Source: Sphingomonas jaspsi DSM 18422 (GTDB lineage: Bacteria > Pseudomonadota > Alphaproteobacteria > Sphingomonadales > Sphingomonadaceae). From it: a DNA stretch of 64,000 bases. Made by a program: the position numbers and the translations under genes. The notes beneath the pieces are model-generated. The model did not search any database and was not told where the DNA came from. It saw nothing but the letters and a program-made list of their open reading frames with translations. The stretch spans positions 74,810 to 138,809 of the forward strand of contig NZ_KK073876.1 in the NCBI RefSeq assembly GCF_000585415.1, in the 5' to 3' direction. This document shows, piece after piece, positions 48,967-58,077 of this stretch; the stretch's first letter is position 1, and each line of letters starts with the position of its first letter.

Positions 48967-50262
48967 GTGAAGCACAAGATCGCCGCCCTGTTCGTACTTC
49001 CCCTCGCGTCCGCCGCGCTCGGCCAGGACAGTGGCCAGCCGCTCGAAGTCGACGTCGTCGGCGGCACCAACGCGCCCGCTGCCATCGCCGTGCCTGCCAT
49101 GCCCGGCGATCCGGGTCGGCAGGTCGCCGAAGTGGTCGCGTCCGACCTCCGCTCGACCGGCGCCTTCACGCCGATCGGGCCCAACGGCCTGCCCGGCTAC
49201 GCTCCCGAGCAGGCCGCCGCCCCCGCTTATGGCGAATGGCGTTCGACCGGCGCCGCCAACCTCGTCAGCGGCTATCTCGAACCGCGCCCCGACGGTCGCA
49301 TCACGGTCGGCTGTTACCTCCACGACATCGCCGCTGGTCGCCAGCTCGCCAGCGAAGCGGTCGCGGTCGCGCCCGACGACTGGCGCCGCGCCGCGCATCG
49401 CTGCGCCGACATGGTCTACGCGCGCCTGACCGGCAATCAGCCGTTCCTCGACACCAAGGTCGTCTATGTCGCGGAGACCGGGCCCAAGAATAACCGGCAA
49501 AAGCGCATCGCCATCATGGATAGCGACGGCAGTAACCATCGCTACCTAACCATCGGCCGGTCGACCGTCGTCACCCCGCGCTTTTCCCCGCGCGGCGACA
49601 AGCTGGTCTATGTCAGCTACATCGGCCGCAAGCCGCGCGTGCTGCTCCACGATGTCGCCAGCGGCAGCGAACGGCTGCTGATCCCCGGCGACCACATCAC
49701 CTTCGCCCCGCGCTTTTCGCCCGACGGGCAGAGCGTCGTCTTCTCGATGGCCGAAGGCGGCAACACCGACCTGTATCGCGTGTCGACCAACCTCGGGCCG
49801 ATCCAGCGGCTGACCAGCACGCCCGGCGCCGACACCTCGGCCAGCTTCTCGCCCGACGGACGCCGCATCGTCTTCGAAAGCGACCGCGGCGGCACGCAGC
49901 AGCTCTACGTGATGAACGCCGACGGCAGCGGCCAGCGCCGGATCACCTTCGGCGGCGGCCGCTATGCATCGCCGGCATGGAGCCCGCGCGGCGACCTCAT
50001 CGCCTTCACCAAGATCGCTGGCCCGTTCCGCATCGGCGTGATGAACGCCGGCGGCGGGGGTGAGAAAATCCTTACCGACGGCTGGCAGGACGAACAGCCG
50101 AGCTGGGCCCCCAACGGCCAGTTCGTGATGTTCCACCGCCAGAGCCAAGGCGCCACCGGCGATGCCCGGCTTTACGCGGTTTCGATCAATGGCGGCCCGG
50201 CGCGGCGGCTTCCGACCCCGGTCGGCGGCTCCGATCCCAGCTGGTCGCCGCTCAACAATTGA
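48967..50262 (+). CDS. tolB: Tol-Pal system protein TolB
   Basis: 431 residues from GTG 48967 with a short signal sequence (MKHKIAALFVLPLASAALG). The N-terminal alpha/beta domain is followed by a six-bladed propeller with repeated SPRGDKLVYVS, SPDGQSVVFS, SPDGRRIVFESDR and SPAWSPRGDLIAFT blades. It binds Pal in the periplasm. It lies 11 bp after tolA. Confidence 0.97.
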   Translation: MKHKIAALFVLPLASAALGQDSGQPLEVDVVGGTNAPAAIAVPAMPGDPGRQVAEVVASDLRSTGAFTPIGPNGLPGYAPEQAAAPAYGEWRSTGAANLVSGYLEPRPDGRITVGCYLHDIAAGRQLASEAVAVAPDDWRRAAHRCADMVYARLTGNQPFLDTKVVYVAETGPKNNRQKRIAIMDSDGSNHRYLTIGRSTVVTPRFSPRGDKLVYVSYIGRKPRVLLHDVASGSERLLIPGDHITFAPRFSPDGQSVVFSMAEGGNTDLYRVSTNLGPIQRLTSTPGADTSASFSPDGRRIVFESDRGGTQQLYVMNADGSGQRRITFGGGRYASPAWSPRGDLIAFTKIAGPFRIGVMNAGGGGEKILTDGWQDEQPSWAPNGQFVMFHRQSQGATGDARLYAVSINGGPARRLPTPVGGSDPSWSPLNN

Positions 50263-50285
50263 ACAGGGAATTTAGGAGTAGAAGC

Positions 50286-50804
50286 ATGAACAAGATCGTC
50301 CTCGTCGGCATGACCGCCGTCGCCCTGACCCTCGGCGCCTGCACCAACAAGCGCGCCGCCCCCGAAACCCCTGCCGCGGTACAGACCCCTGCGACTGATC
50401 CCAATTCGACCGACCCCAATTCGCTGGAAGTGGTCGAACTGCCCGCGCTGCAGGCCGATCTCGTCGCCAAGGCGGGTTCGGACACCGTCTATTTCGGGAC
50501 CGACGAATATGCGATCGACGCCGCCAGCCAGGCGACGCTGGCCGCGCAGGCGCGCTGGCTGCTGGCCAATCCCAATGTCCGGGCGTCGATCGAAGGCCAT
50601 GCCGACGAACGCGGCACGCGCGAATATAACCAGGCGCTGGGCGAACGCCGCGCCAATGCGGCGCGCGATTATCTCGTGTCGCAGGGCGTGCCTTCGACGC
50701 GACTGGTGGTCACCAGCTGGGGCAAGGAACGCCCCGTCGCCGTCGGCAGCAATGAGGAAGCCTGGGCGCAGAACCGCCGCGCCGTGACGGTAATTATCCG
50801 CTAA
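50286..50804 (+). CDS. pal: Peptidoglycan-associated lipoprotein Pal
   Basis: 172 residues from ATG 50286 after TTTAGGAG. Lipobox LGAC places the lipidated Cys at 19. After a short proline/threonine-rich linker comes an OmpA-like domain: VYFGTDEYAIDAASQATLAAQARWL and EGHADERGTREYNQALGERRA, the peptidoglycan-binding segment. It anchors the outer membrane and ends the operon. No CpoB/YbgF gene follows, unlike in many proteobacteria. Confidence 0.97.
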   Translation: MNKIVLVGMTAVALTLGACTNKRAAPETPAAVQTPATDPNSTDPNSLEVVELPALQADLVAKAGSDTVYFGTDEYAIDAASQATLAAQARWLLANPNVRASIEGHADERGTREYNQALGERRANAARDYLVSQGVPSTRLVVTSWGKERPVAVGSNEEAWAQNRRAVTVIIR

Positions 50805-50817
50805 AGCTGAGCCGGAG

Positions 50818-50844
50818 ACCCGGCACGCTTCAGGCGTGTCGGGT
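50818..50844. terminator. Strong hairpin between convergent pal and Sel1-repeat genes
   Basis: An 11-bp stem (one G-U) with loop TTCAG lies 14 bp after the pal stop and 16 bp from the end of the convergent gene. It has no U-tract on either side, so it is either a non-canonical terminator or an RNA-stabilising 3' structure. Confidence 0.55.
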
Positions 50845-50859
50845 TATCGGGCGCCCAGC

Positions 50860-51162
50860 TCAGGCAGCGTTCCGATGCAGCACCGTCGAGCTCAGCCAGG
50901 CCCGCGCCTGGCGCTGGGCTTCGGCGATTTCGCGCGCGGTCATGTCGAACGAGATTTCGGCGCGGCAGGCCTGGGCGCGGGTATCGCCCGACAGCGCGGC
51001 GAGGTTGAACCATTTGTGCGCTTCGACGAGGTCGACCGGCGCACCGCCGCGGCCCGTCGAATAGCTTACGCCAAGATCGTACAGCGCATCGATATTGCCA
51101 CGCTCGGCATCCGCGAGGCGGCTGCGGAGGAGGAAGTCGGCACTCTTCTGACTGATCGCCAT
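50860..51162 (-). CDS. Small Sel1-repeat (tetratricopeptide-like) protein
   Basis: 100 residues from ATG 51162 (MAISQKSADFLLRSRLADAER). It contains one to two Sel1-like repeats: GNIDALYDLGVSYSTGRGGAPVDLVEAHKWFNLAALSGDTRA. Sel1 repeats mediate protein interactions. No signal peptide is visible, so it is likely cytoplasmic. The longer upstream extension in this frame is non-conserved in appearance. The partner is unknown. Confidence 0.85.
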   Translation of the reverse strand: MAISQKSADFLLRSRLADAERGNIDALYDLGVSYSTGRGGAPVDLVEAHKWFNLAALSGDTRAQACRAEISFDMTAREIAEAQRQARAWLSSTVLHRNAA

Positions 51163-51240
51163 GATGAAATTCCCCTGTTCCTTCGTTGGAACGGAGAATT
51201 CGGCCCGAGACCCAAACAAATGGTTAACACGCCGGTGACC

Positions 51241-52098
51241 TTAATCGACTTCTGTGTCCAAAATGACACGAATATTGTCGATCAGCCTGATTTTCCCCAA
51301 AAAAGCGGCCGCGATCAGCCGCCCGCCGCTCCGCGCGCCGTCCAGCGGCTCGAGGGTCGCGCCGTCGACATACGTGAGATAGTCGACGGGACCAAAGCCC
51401 GCCTGTTTGACCGTGCGGATTGCCTGGTTGAGGGCGGTGCCAACCGCCTCGCCGCGTGCGATCCCGGCCGCGGCGGCATTTAATGATTGGGCAAGCGCAA
51501 CCGCCGCCTTGCGCTCTTCGCTGCCGAGCAACGAATTGCGCGACGATAGCGCCAGCCCATCGTCGGCGCGGACGGTCGGCAGGCCGACGACGTTCACCGG
51601 CAGGCCAAGGTCGGCCGCCATCCGCCGCACCACCGCAAGCTGCTGCCAGTCCTTCTCCCCGAAGACCGCCACATCGGGCATCACCGCGATGAACAGCTTG
51701 GCCACCACCGTCGCCACGCCGTCGAAATGGCCCGGCCGGTGCGCGCCTTCCCAGCGGTCGCTGATGCCCTTGACGCTCACCGTGGTAGCATATCCGTCGG
51801 GGTAAAATTGCTCGGCGGTCGGCAGCCAGAGCAGGTCTGCCCCCGCGGCGACCAGCTTGACCGCGTCCTGCTCTTCCTCGCGCGGGTAGCGGGCCAGGTC
51901 GGCGGGGTCGTTGAACTGCGTCGGGTTGACGAAGATCGACACCACGACCCGGTCTGCCCGTCGCTTCGCTTCCGCCACCAGCGCCAGATGGCCTTCGTGC
52001 AGTGCGCCCATCGTCGGGACCAGCGCCACCGTTTCGCCCGCCGTGCGCATCGCCCGCAACGCCTTGGCCAGCCCTTCCCCATCACGAACGGTTTGCAT
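51241..52098 (-). CDS. panC: Pantothenate synthetase
   Basis: 285 residues. Joins pantoate and beta-alanine with ATP for coenzyme A synthesis. The nucleotidyl-transferase motif VPTMGALHEGHLALV at about 28-42, the pantoate-binding VSIFVNPTQF near 53, and the FGEKDWQQLAVV segment near 146 are all present. It is divergent from mipZ. No panB or panD is in the window. Confidence 0.97.
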   Translation of the reverse strand: MQTVRDGEGLAKALRAMRTAGETVALVPTMGALHEGHLALVAEAKRRADRVVVSIFVNPTQFNDPADLARYPREEEQDAVKLVAAGADLLWLPTAEQFYPDGYATTVSVKGISDRWEGAHRPGHFDGVATVVAKLFIAVMPDVAVFGEKDWQQLAVVRRMAADLGLPVNVVGLPTVRADDGLALSSRNSLLGSEERKAAVALAQSLNAAAAGIARGEAVGTALNQAIRTVKQAGFGPVDYLTYVDGATLEPLDGARSGGRLIAAAFLGKIRLIDNIRVILDTEVD

Positions 52099-52181
52099 GC
52101 GATTCCGCGCTCCGATACACCTGTCAGTGGGGCCGCGTTCTAGGGGCGCGGCGGGAGGTTAAACAAGGGGTAGTTCCGGCC

Positions 52182-52979
52182 ATGGGCCATGTGCATTATA
52201 TCGTCTTCGCCAACGAAAAGGGCGGCACCGGCAAATCGACGACCGCGGTCCACACTGCGATCGCGCTCGCCGCGTCGGGTCACAAGGTCGGCGTGCTCGA
52301 CCTAGACCACCGCCAGCGCACGACGACGCGCTACCTCGAAAATCGCGACGCGACGATGAAGCGGCTCGACAAAGCCATCCCGCAGGCCAGCTACGAAGTC
52401 CTCGAAGACCAGACCGAAGAGGCGCTCGCCGCCGCCCTCGCCCGGCTTGAACAGAATGCCGATGTGATCGTGGTCGACACGCCAGGGCGCGACGACGCCA
52501 TCGCCCGCGCCGCCATCCTGCGCGCCGACACGCTGGTCACGCCGATGAACGACAGCTTCGTCGACCTCGACCTCATCGGCCAGGTCCACCCCGACACGTT
52601 CAAGATCACCCGCCCCAGCTTCTATGCCGAGCTGATCTGGAACAGCCGCACCCAGCGCGCCAAAGCCACCGGCAAGAGCGTCGACTGGGTGGTGCTCAGG
52701 AACCGCCTGCAGCATATCCAGTCGCACAACCTCGTCCGTGTGGGCGCTGCGCTCGACGAGCTCGCCCGCCGCGTCGGCTTTCGCGTCATCCCCGGCCTTG
52801 GCGAACGCGTCATCTACCGCGAACTGTTCCCGAAGGGGCTAACCCTGCTCGACTTCCACGAAATCGGCGAAGTGGGTCTCGGCCACGTCGCCGCACGGCA
52901 AGAGCTTCGCGAGATGATCTCCAGCCTCGACATCCCGGGCGAAGCCGCCACCAACGAGCCGATAGCCGCCGCGGGCTGA
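52182..52979 (+). CDS. mipZ: Division plane positioning ATPase MipZ
   Basis: 265 residues from ATG 52182. ParA/MinD family with the deviant Walker A NEKGGTGKST at 11-20. The features DLDHRQRTTTRYLENR, DTPGRDDAIARAA, VTPMNDSFVDLDLIG and VIYRELFPKGLTLLD match Caulobacter MipZ closely in order and wording, and separate it from chromosomal ParA. MipZ forms a gradient from ParB-bound poles and inhibits FtsZ, setting the division site. No ParB gene is near. Confidence 0.95.
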   Translation: MGHVHYIVFANEKGGTGKSTTAVHTAIALAASGHKVGVLDLDHRQRTTTRYLENRDATMKRLDKAIPQASYEVLEDQTEEALAAALARLEQNADVIVVDTPGRDDAIARAAILRADTLVTPMNDSFVDLDLIGQVHPDTFKITRPSFYAELIWNSRTQRAKATGKSVDWVVLRNRLQHIQSHNLVRVGAALDELARRVGFRVIPGLGERVIYRELFPKGLTLLDFHEIGEVGLGHVAARQELREMISSLDIPGEAATNEPIAAAG

Positions 52980-53000
52980 ACCCGCTAAGGCTCGTTCATC

Positions 53001-54383
53001 ATGACCCATCAGTTCGATCGTAGCATCCTGCGCGAATATGACGTTCGCGGCGTCGTCGGAAAAACACTGGGCGAGGACGATGCGCGCGCGCTCGGCAGAA
53101 GCTATGCCGCGCTCGCGGCGTCCGAAGGCGCGACGAAGGTTGCCGTCGGCCGCGACGGCCGCACTCATTCACCGGCGATGGAAGCCGCACTGATCGACGG
53201 CCTGACCGCGGGCGGCCTCGATGTCGTGCGCGTCGGCATGGGGCCCTCGCCCCTGCTTTATTTCGCGGTGGCGACCCTGGACGTGCAAGGCGGCATCCAA
53301 GTCACCGGCAGCCACAATCCCGGCGACTATAACGGCTTCAAGATGTTGCTGAACGGCCGCTCGGTGTTCGGCGCGGAAATTCAGGACCTCGGCCGCCGTG
53401 CCGCCGCCGGAGACTGGAGCGAAGGACAGGGTAAGGTCAGCGACGCCGACGTCAGCGATGCCTACATCGATGCGCTTCTCAAGAATTTCGACGGTAACGC
53501 TTACCGGATCGGCTGGGATGCCGGGAACGGCGCTGCCGGGCCGATTCTGGAGCGACTTCTCGATAAGCTGCCGGGCGAGCACCATTCGCTCTACACCGAG
53601 GTAGACGGCACCTTCCCTAACCACCACCCCGACCCGACGGTCGAAAAGAACCTCGGCGACCTGAAGCGCCTCGTCGCCGAAAAGGGCCTCGACTTCGGCA
53701 TCGCCTTCGACGGCGACGCCGACCGCATCGGCGCGGTCGACGGCGAAGGGCGCGTCATCTGGGGCGACCAGCTGGTCATGATCCTCGCCGGCCCGGTGCT
53801 GCAGGCGCTGCCCGGTTCGACCATCATCGCCGATGTGAAAGCCAGCCAGACCCTGTTCGACCGCATCGCCGAAATGGGCGGCCAGCCGCTGATGTGGAAG
53901 ACCGGCCACAGCCTGATCAAGGCCAAGATGAAGGAAACCGGCTCTCCGCTGGCGGGCGAGATGAGCGGGCACATCTTCTACAAGCATGAATGGTACGGCT
54001 TCGACGACGCGCTCAACGCCGCCATCCGGCTGATCCGCGCGGTGTCGGCCAGCGGCAAATCGCTGACCCAATTGAAAAGCGAAATGCCGATCAGCGTCGC
54101 CACCCCCGAAATGCGCTTCCAGGTCGACGAGGCACGTAAGTTCGCCGCGGTTAAGGAAGTCGCTGCCCGGCTCGCTGCCGAGGGCGCCGCGGTCGACGCT
54201 ACCGACGGCGTCCGCGTGAAGACCGACGATGGCTGGTGGCTGCTCCGCGCTTCCAACACGCAGGACGTCCTCGTGGCGCGGGCCGAAGCGAAGGACCAGG
54301 TTGGTCTCGACCGGCTGATGGCCGACATCGACCGCCAGCTCGCGCTGTCGGGCATCGAGCTTGGCGACGACGACACGCACTAG
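53001..54383 (+). CDS. Phosphomannomutase/phosphoglucomutase
   Basis: 460 residues of the alpha-D-phosphohexomutase family. Phosphoserine Ser104 in TGSHNPGDYNG, metal loop DGDADR at 237-242, sugar-binding GEMSGHIFY and phosphate-binding RASNTQ near the end are all present. It interconverts hexose 1- and 6-phosphates to supply GDP-mannose or UDP-glucose for surface polysaccharide. It is close to PgmG/ManB-type enzymes used for sphingan synthesis, but no exopolysaccharide genes are adjacent. Confidence 0.95.
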   Translation: MTHQFDRSILREYDVRGVVGKTLGEDDARALGRSYAALAASEGATKVAVGRDGRTHSPAMEAALIDGLTAGGLDVVRVGMGPSPLLYFAVATLDVQGGIQVTGSHNPGDYNGFKMLLNGRSVFGAEIQDLGRRAAAGDWSEGQGKVSDADVSDAYIDALLKNFDGNAYRIGWDAGNGAAGPILERLLDKLPGEHHSLYTEVDGTFPNHHPDPTVEKNLGDLKRLVAEKGLDFGIAFDGDADRIGAVDGEGRVIWGDQLVMILAGPVLQALPGSTIIADVKASQTLFDRIAEMGGQPLMWKTGHSLIKAKMKETGSPLAGEMSGHIFYKHEWYGFDDALNAAIRLIRAVSASGKSLTQLKSEMPISVATPEMRFQVDEARKFAAVKEVAARLAAEGAAVDATDGVRVKTDDGWWLLRASNTQDVLVARAEAKDQVGLDRLMADIDRQLALSGIELGDDDTH

Positions 54384-54471
54384 GCCTGTCTTATTTCGGC
54401 CACGCATCGTTCATGATCCGGACTCTATTGGCGGTGAGGAACAAGGCGTCTCACCGGGGTGGAGGCCGACG

Positions 54472-54606
54472 ATGGACTGGATCATGGGCAAGAAGAATTG
54501 GTGGATCGGCGGCGCGCTGCTGGTCGGCGCGGCGATCGCGATCAGGAAGGCAATGGCGTTCGAGGTCGATTTCGATCCCTGGAACGACGCCAGCGACTAC
54601 CTTTAG
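54472..54606 (+). CDS. 44-residue single-helix membrane protein
   Basis: A small open frame from ATG 54472, with GGAGG seven bases upstream. The product MDWIMGKKNWW... has one hydrophobic helix (IGGALLVGAAIAI) and an acidic tail (FEVDFDPWNDASDYL). Lysines sit before the helix. The start signal, codon use and clean 3' end 4 bp into the convergent exonuclease gene support a real gene of unknown role. The N-terminal frame extension upstream is unlikely. Confidence 0.65.
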   Translation: MDWIMGKKNWWIGGALLVGAAIAIRKAMAFEVDFDPWNDASDYL

Positions 54607-55601
54607 TCGTCTTCATCTTCATAGCCGACGAGGTTGAGTTCGCGGCTTTTGATCTGGTTGAGCATGCACCAGTGCATGAGCGCATCCTCGCGGCCGTGGG
54701 TGATCCACACTTCCTTCGGCGCGACCTCGCGGATGGTCTGGGTCAGTTCGTCCCAGTCCGAATGATCCGAGATGACCAGCGGCAGTTCGACATTGCGCTG
54801 CCGCGCACGCTGGCGGATGCGCATCCAGCCTGACGCCATCGCCGTCACCGGATCGGGCAGCCGCCGCGACCAGCGGTCGTTCAGCGCGCTCGGCGGGCTG
54901 ATGATGATATGACCTTTCAGGTCGTCCTTCGCCGCGCCGGTCGCAGGGCGTAGTTCGCCCAGATTGACGCCCAACTCTTCATACAGGCGGCACAGCCGCT
55001 CCATCGCGCCATGGTAATAAATGGGCGCGTCATGCCCCCGGTCGCGCAATTCCCTGATCACCCGCTGCGCCTTGCCCAGCGCATAGGCGCCGACCAGCAC
55101 GCAGCGTTCGGGTTCGGCATGGAGCCGGTGGAGCAGCCGGTCGATCTCGCTGCCCGTGCCGGGATGGCGGAACACCGGCAGGCCGAAGGTCGCCTCGGTG
55201 ATAAAGATGTCGCACGGCGTCACGACGAAGGGTTCGCAGGTCGGATCGGGGCGGCGCTTGTAATCGCCCGACACCACCACCCGCTCGCCTTTGTAATCGA
55301 GCACGATCTGCGCGCTACCCAGCACATGGCCGGCAGGAACGAAGCTGACATCGACCTCGCCCAGCCGGATCGTCTCGCCATAAGCGACCGGCTGTTCGTT
55401 CTGCTGGCCATAGCGAACACCCATGATCGCCAGCGTTTCGGGCGTCGCCCACACCGCCTCATGCCCGCCGCGGGCATGGTCAGCATGGCCGTGCGTCACC
55501 AGCGCCCGCGCTTTCGGACGCGAGGGATCGACCCACGCGTCGGCGGGTTTGACGTAGATGCCTTCCGGAAAAGGCTCGATCCATGAACCGAGACGGGCCA
55601 T
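54603..55601 (-). CDS. Ligase-associated DNA exonuclease (metallo-beta-lactamase/beta-CASP)
   Basis: 332 residues. The metal motif THGHADHARGG (His37, His39, Asp41, His42) is followed by GSAQIVLDYKGERVVVSGDYKRR, VGAYALGKAQRVI and DHSDWDELTQ of SNM1-like beta-CASP nucleases. In the known cluster this protein accompanies an ATP-dependent DNA ligase, an Lhr-type helicase and the PdeM nuclease. Here the helicase is divergent immediately upstream and PdeM lies at 60.5 kb. A repair role is inferred from context. Confidence 0.92.
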   Translation of the reverse strand: MARLGSWIEPFPEGIYVKPADAWVDPSRPKARALVTHGHADHARGGHEAVWATPETLAIMGVRYGQQNEQPVAYGETIRLGEVDVSFVPAGHVLGSAQIVLDYKGERVVVSGDYKRRPDPTCEPFVVTPCDIFITEATFGLPVFRHPGTGSEIDRLLHRLHAEPERCVLVGAYALGKAQRVIRELRDRGHDAPIYYHGAMERLCRLYEELGVNLGELRPATGAAKDDLKGHIIISPPSALNDRWSRRLPDPVTAMASGWMRIRQRARQRNVELPLVISDHSDWDELTQTIREVAPKEVWITHGREDALMHWCMLNQIKSRELNLVGYEDEDD

Positions 55602-55657
55602 TGCCAGTTGATAAGCCCGGGAACGGCGCTCAAGTTCCCTCGCCGATGGGAGTTTGA

Positions 55658-58066
55658 TTGACCGACCTGCCCGCAGTCCTGACGAACTGGTTCGCAGCGC
55701 GCGGCTGGCATCCGCGCGTGCACCAGCTGGCGATGCTCGATGCGGCGCGGGCGGGCGAGCATGCGCTGCTGGTCGCCGCCACCGGGGCGGGCAAGACGCT
55801 GTCGGGCTTCCTGCCGACGCTGGTCGACCTCATCGAAAATCCGGCCGAGGGCCTCCACACCCTTTACGTCTCGCCATTGAAAGCGCTGGCGGTCGACGTG
55901 CAGCGCAACCTTCTCACCCCGATCGAAGAAATGGGCCTCGACATCCGCGTCGAAACCCGCAGCGGCGACACGCCATCCGACCGCAAGGCCCGCCAGCGCG
56001 CCCGCCCGCCGCAGATCCTGCTGACCACCCCGGAAAGCTTGAGCCTGCTCTTGAGCTACCCCGACAGCGCGACCTTGTTCGAAGGGTTGAAGACCGTCGT
56101 CGTCGACGAGATCCACGCTTTCGCCAAGGAGAAGCGCGGCGACCTGCTGGCCCTCGCGCTAGCCCGCTTGCAAAAGCTGGCGCCCGACCTCCGCCGCGTC
56201 GGCCTTTCCGCCACCATCTCGGACCCCGACGCCTACCGTAGCTGGCTCGCGCCCGATGCCGACATCGACGCGGTGCGAATGGTCGAGGGCGAGCGCGGGG
56301 CCGAGCCCGACCTGTCGATCCTCATCCCGGACGCCAAGATCCCGTGGGGCGGGCACAGCGGCCGTCACGCCGCGCGCTCGGTCATGGCCGAGGTCGAACA
56401 GCATCAGACGACGCTCATCTTCTCCAACACCCGCGGCCTCGCTGAGCTCATCTTCCAGGAGCTGTGGACCGCCAACGACAATGCGCTTCCGATCGGCATC
56501 CACCACGGCAGCCTGAGCCTCGAGGCCCGCCGCAAGGTCGAAGCGGCGATGGCGGCGGGCAAGCTGCGCGCTTTGGTCGCCACAGCCTCGCTCGACCTCG
56601 GCATCGACTGGGGCAATGTCGATCTCGTCGTTCAGATGGGGGCGCCCAAGGGCAGCTCGCGCTTGCTCCAGCGGATCGGCCGCGCCAACCACCGCCTCGA
56701 CGAACCGTCCAAGGGCATGATCGTGCCGGGCAACCGCTTCGAATATCTCGAGGCCCGCGCAGCGCTGGACGCGGTCGACGCGGGCGAGCTCGACCCTGAA
56801 ATCTTCCGCCCGGGCACGCTCGACGTGCTCGCCCAGCATATCATGGGCATCGCCTGCGCCGGTCCCTTCGACGAGGCCGAACTGCTCGACGAAGTGCGCA
56901 GCGCCGCGCCCTATGCGGGCCTCACCGATGAAGTCTGGCGGCTCGTCCTCGAATATATCTCGACAGGCGGCTACTCGCTGCGCGCCTACGACAAGTTCAA
57001 GCGACTGGTCGAATATGCCCCCGGCCAATGGCGCATCACCAAGCCAGCCGTGATCGCCCAGCACCGCCTCAACGCCGGGGTTATCGTCGACAATCCGATG
57101 ATGGACGTGCGCTTCAAAAACGGGCGCATGCTGGGCCGGGTCGAGGAAGGCTTCGGCTCCACTTTGAGCGTCGGCGACCATATCTTCTTCGCCGGCCTCA
57201 GCCTCGAGGTGATCCAGTTCAAGGACACCGACATCCTCGTCCGCGCCTCGGCCAAGCAGGCCCGCCTTGTCACCTACGGCGGCCAGCGGATGAGCCTGTC
57301 GACCCACCTTGCCGACCGCGTCCGCGCCTATCTCGCCCGCCCCGACGACTGGCACCGCTTTCCCGACGATGTCCGCGAATGGCTGGAGGTGCAGCAGCGC
57401 CGCTCGATCCTGCCCCAGCCTGACGAGCTGCTGGTAGAAACCTTCCCGCGCGAAGGCGTGCATTACATGTGCATCTACAGCTTCGAAGGCTGGAATGCGC
57501 ACCAGTCGCTCGGCATGCTGATCACCAAGCGGATGGAGAGCGCGGGGCTCAAACCGCTGGGCTTCGTCGCCAATGATTATGCGCTGGCGGTCTACAGCCT
57601 CGAGCCGGTCGACGATCCCCGCCCGCTCTTCTCGCCCGACATCCTCGAACATGAATTTGTCGACTGGGTCGAACAGTCGCACCTGCTGCGCCGCGCCTTC
57701 CGCGAAGTCGCCGTTATCGGCGGGCTCGTCGAGCGCCAGCATCCGGGCAAGCGCAAGACCGGCAAGCAGGTCAGCTTCTCGACCGACCTCATCTACGACG
57801 TGCTGCGCAAATATGAGCCCGCCCACCTGCTGCTCCAGGCCGCCTGGACTGACGCCCGCGCGCGCATGACCGAGCTGGGCCGCCTCGCCCGCCTCGTCGA
57901 TCGCGCCGCCGCGACGATGGTCCATGTGAAGGCCGACCGCGTCACCCCGCTCGCCGTCCCGCTGATGGTCGTCATCGGCCGCGAAGCCGCGCCCGGCGGC
58001 ACCGCCGACGAAGCCCTGCTGATCGAGGCCGAGGCGCTGGCCGAAGAAGCGATGCGGCCCGACTGA
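55658..58066 (+). CDS. Ligase-associated DNA damage response DEXH-box helicase (Lhr-type)
   Basis: 802 residues, the size of the core Lhr helicase. Walker A ATGAGKT at 41-47, Walker B VVVDEIHAF near 150, motif IV-VI region with IFSNTRGLAELIFQ and LLQRIGRANHRLD, then a long C-terminal winged-helix and beta-barrel region (PREGVHYMCIYSFEGWNAHQSLGML). It unwinds DNA or RNA:DNA 3' to 5'. It shares an upstream region with the divergent exonuclease gene, which fits joint control. Confidence 0.95.
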   Translation: MTDLPAVLTNWFAARGWHPRVHQLAMLDAARAGEHALLVAATGAGKTLSGFLPTLVDLIENPAEGLHTLYVSPLKALAVDVQRNLLTPIEEMGLDIRVETRSGDTPSDRKARQRARPPQILLTTPESLSLLLSYPDSATLFEGLKTVVVDEIHAFAKEKRGDLLALALARLQKLAPDLRRVGLSATISDPDAYRSWLAPDADIDAVRMVEGERGAEPDLSILIPDAKIPWGGHSGRHAARSVMAEVEQHQTTLIFSNTRGLAELIFQELWTANDNALPIGIHHGSLSLEARRKVEAAMAAGKLRALVATASLDLGIDWGNVDLVVQMGAPKGSSRLLQRIGRANHRLDEPSKGMIVPGNRFEYLEARAALDAVDAGELDPEIFRPGTLDVLAQHIMGIACAGPFDEAELLDEVRSAAPYAGLTDEVWRLVLEYISTGGYSLRAYDKFKRLVEYAPGQWRITKPAVIAQHRLNAGVIVDNPMMDVRFKNGRMLGRVEEGFGSTLSVGDHIFFAGLSLEVIQFKDTDILVRASAKQARLVTYGGQRMSLSTHLADRVRAYLARPDDWHRFPDDVREWLEVQQRRSILPQPDELLVETFPREGVHYMCIYSFEGWNAHQSLGMLITKRMESAGLKPLGFVANDYALAVYSLEPVDDPRPLFSPDILEHEFVDWVEQSHLLRRAFREVAVIGGLVERQHPGKRKTGKQVSFSTDLIYDVLRKYEPAHLLLQAAWTDARARMTELGRLARLVDRAAATMVHVKADRVTPLAVPLMVVIGREAAPGGTADEALLIEAEALAEEAMRPD

Positions 58067-58077
58067 CGCTGTAGGCT

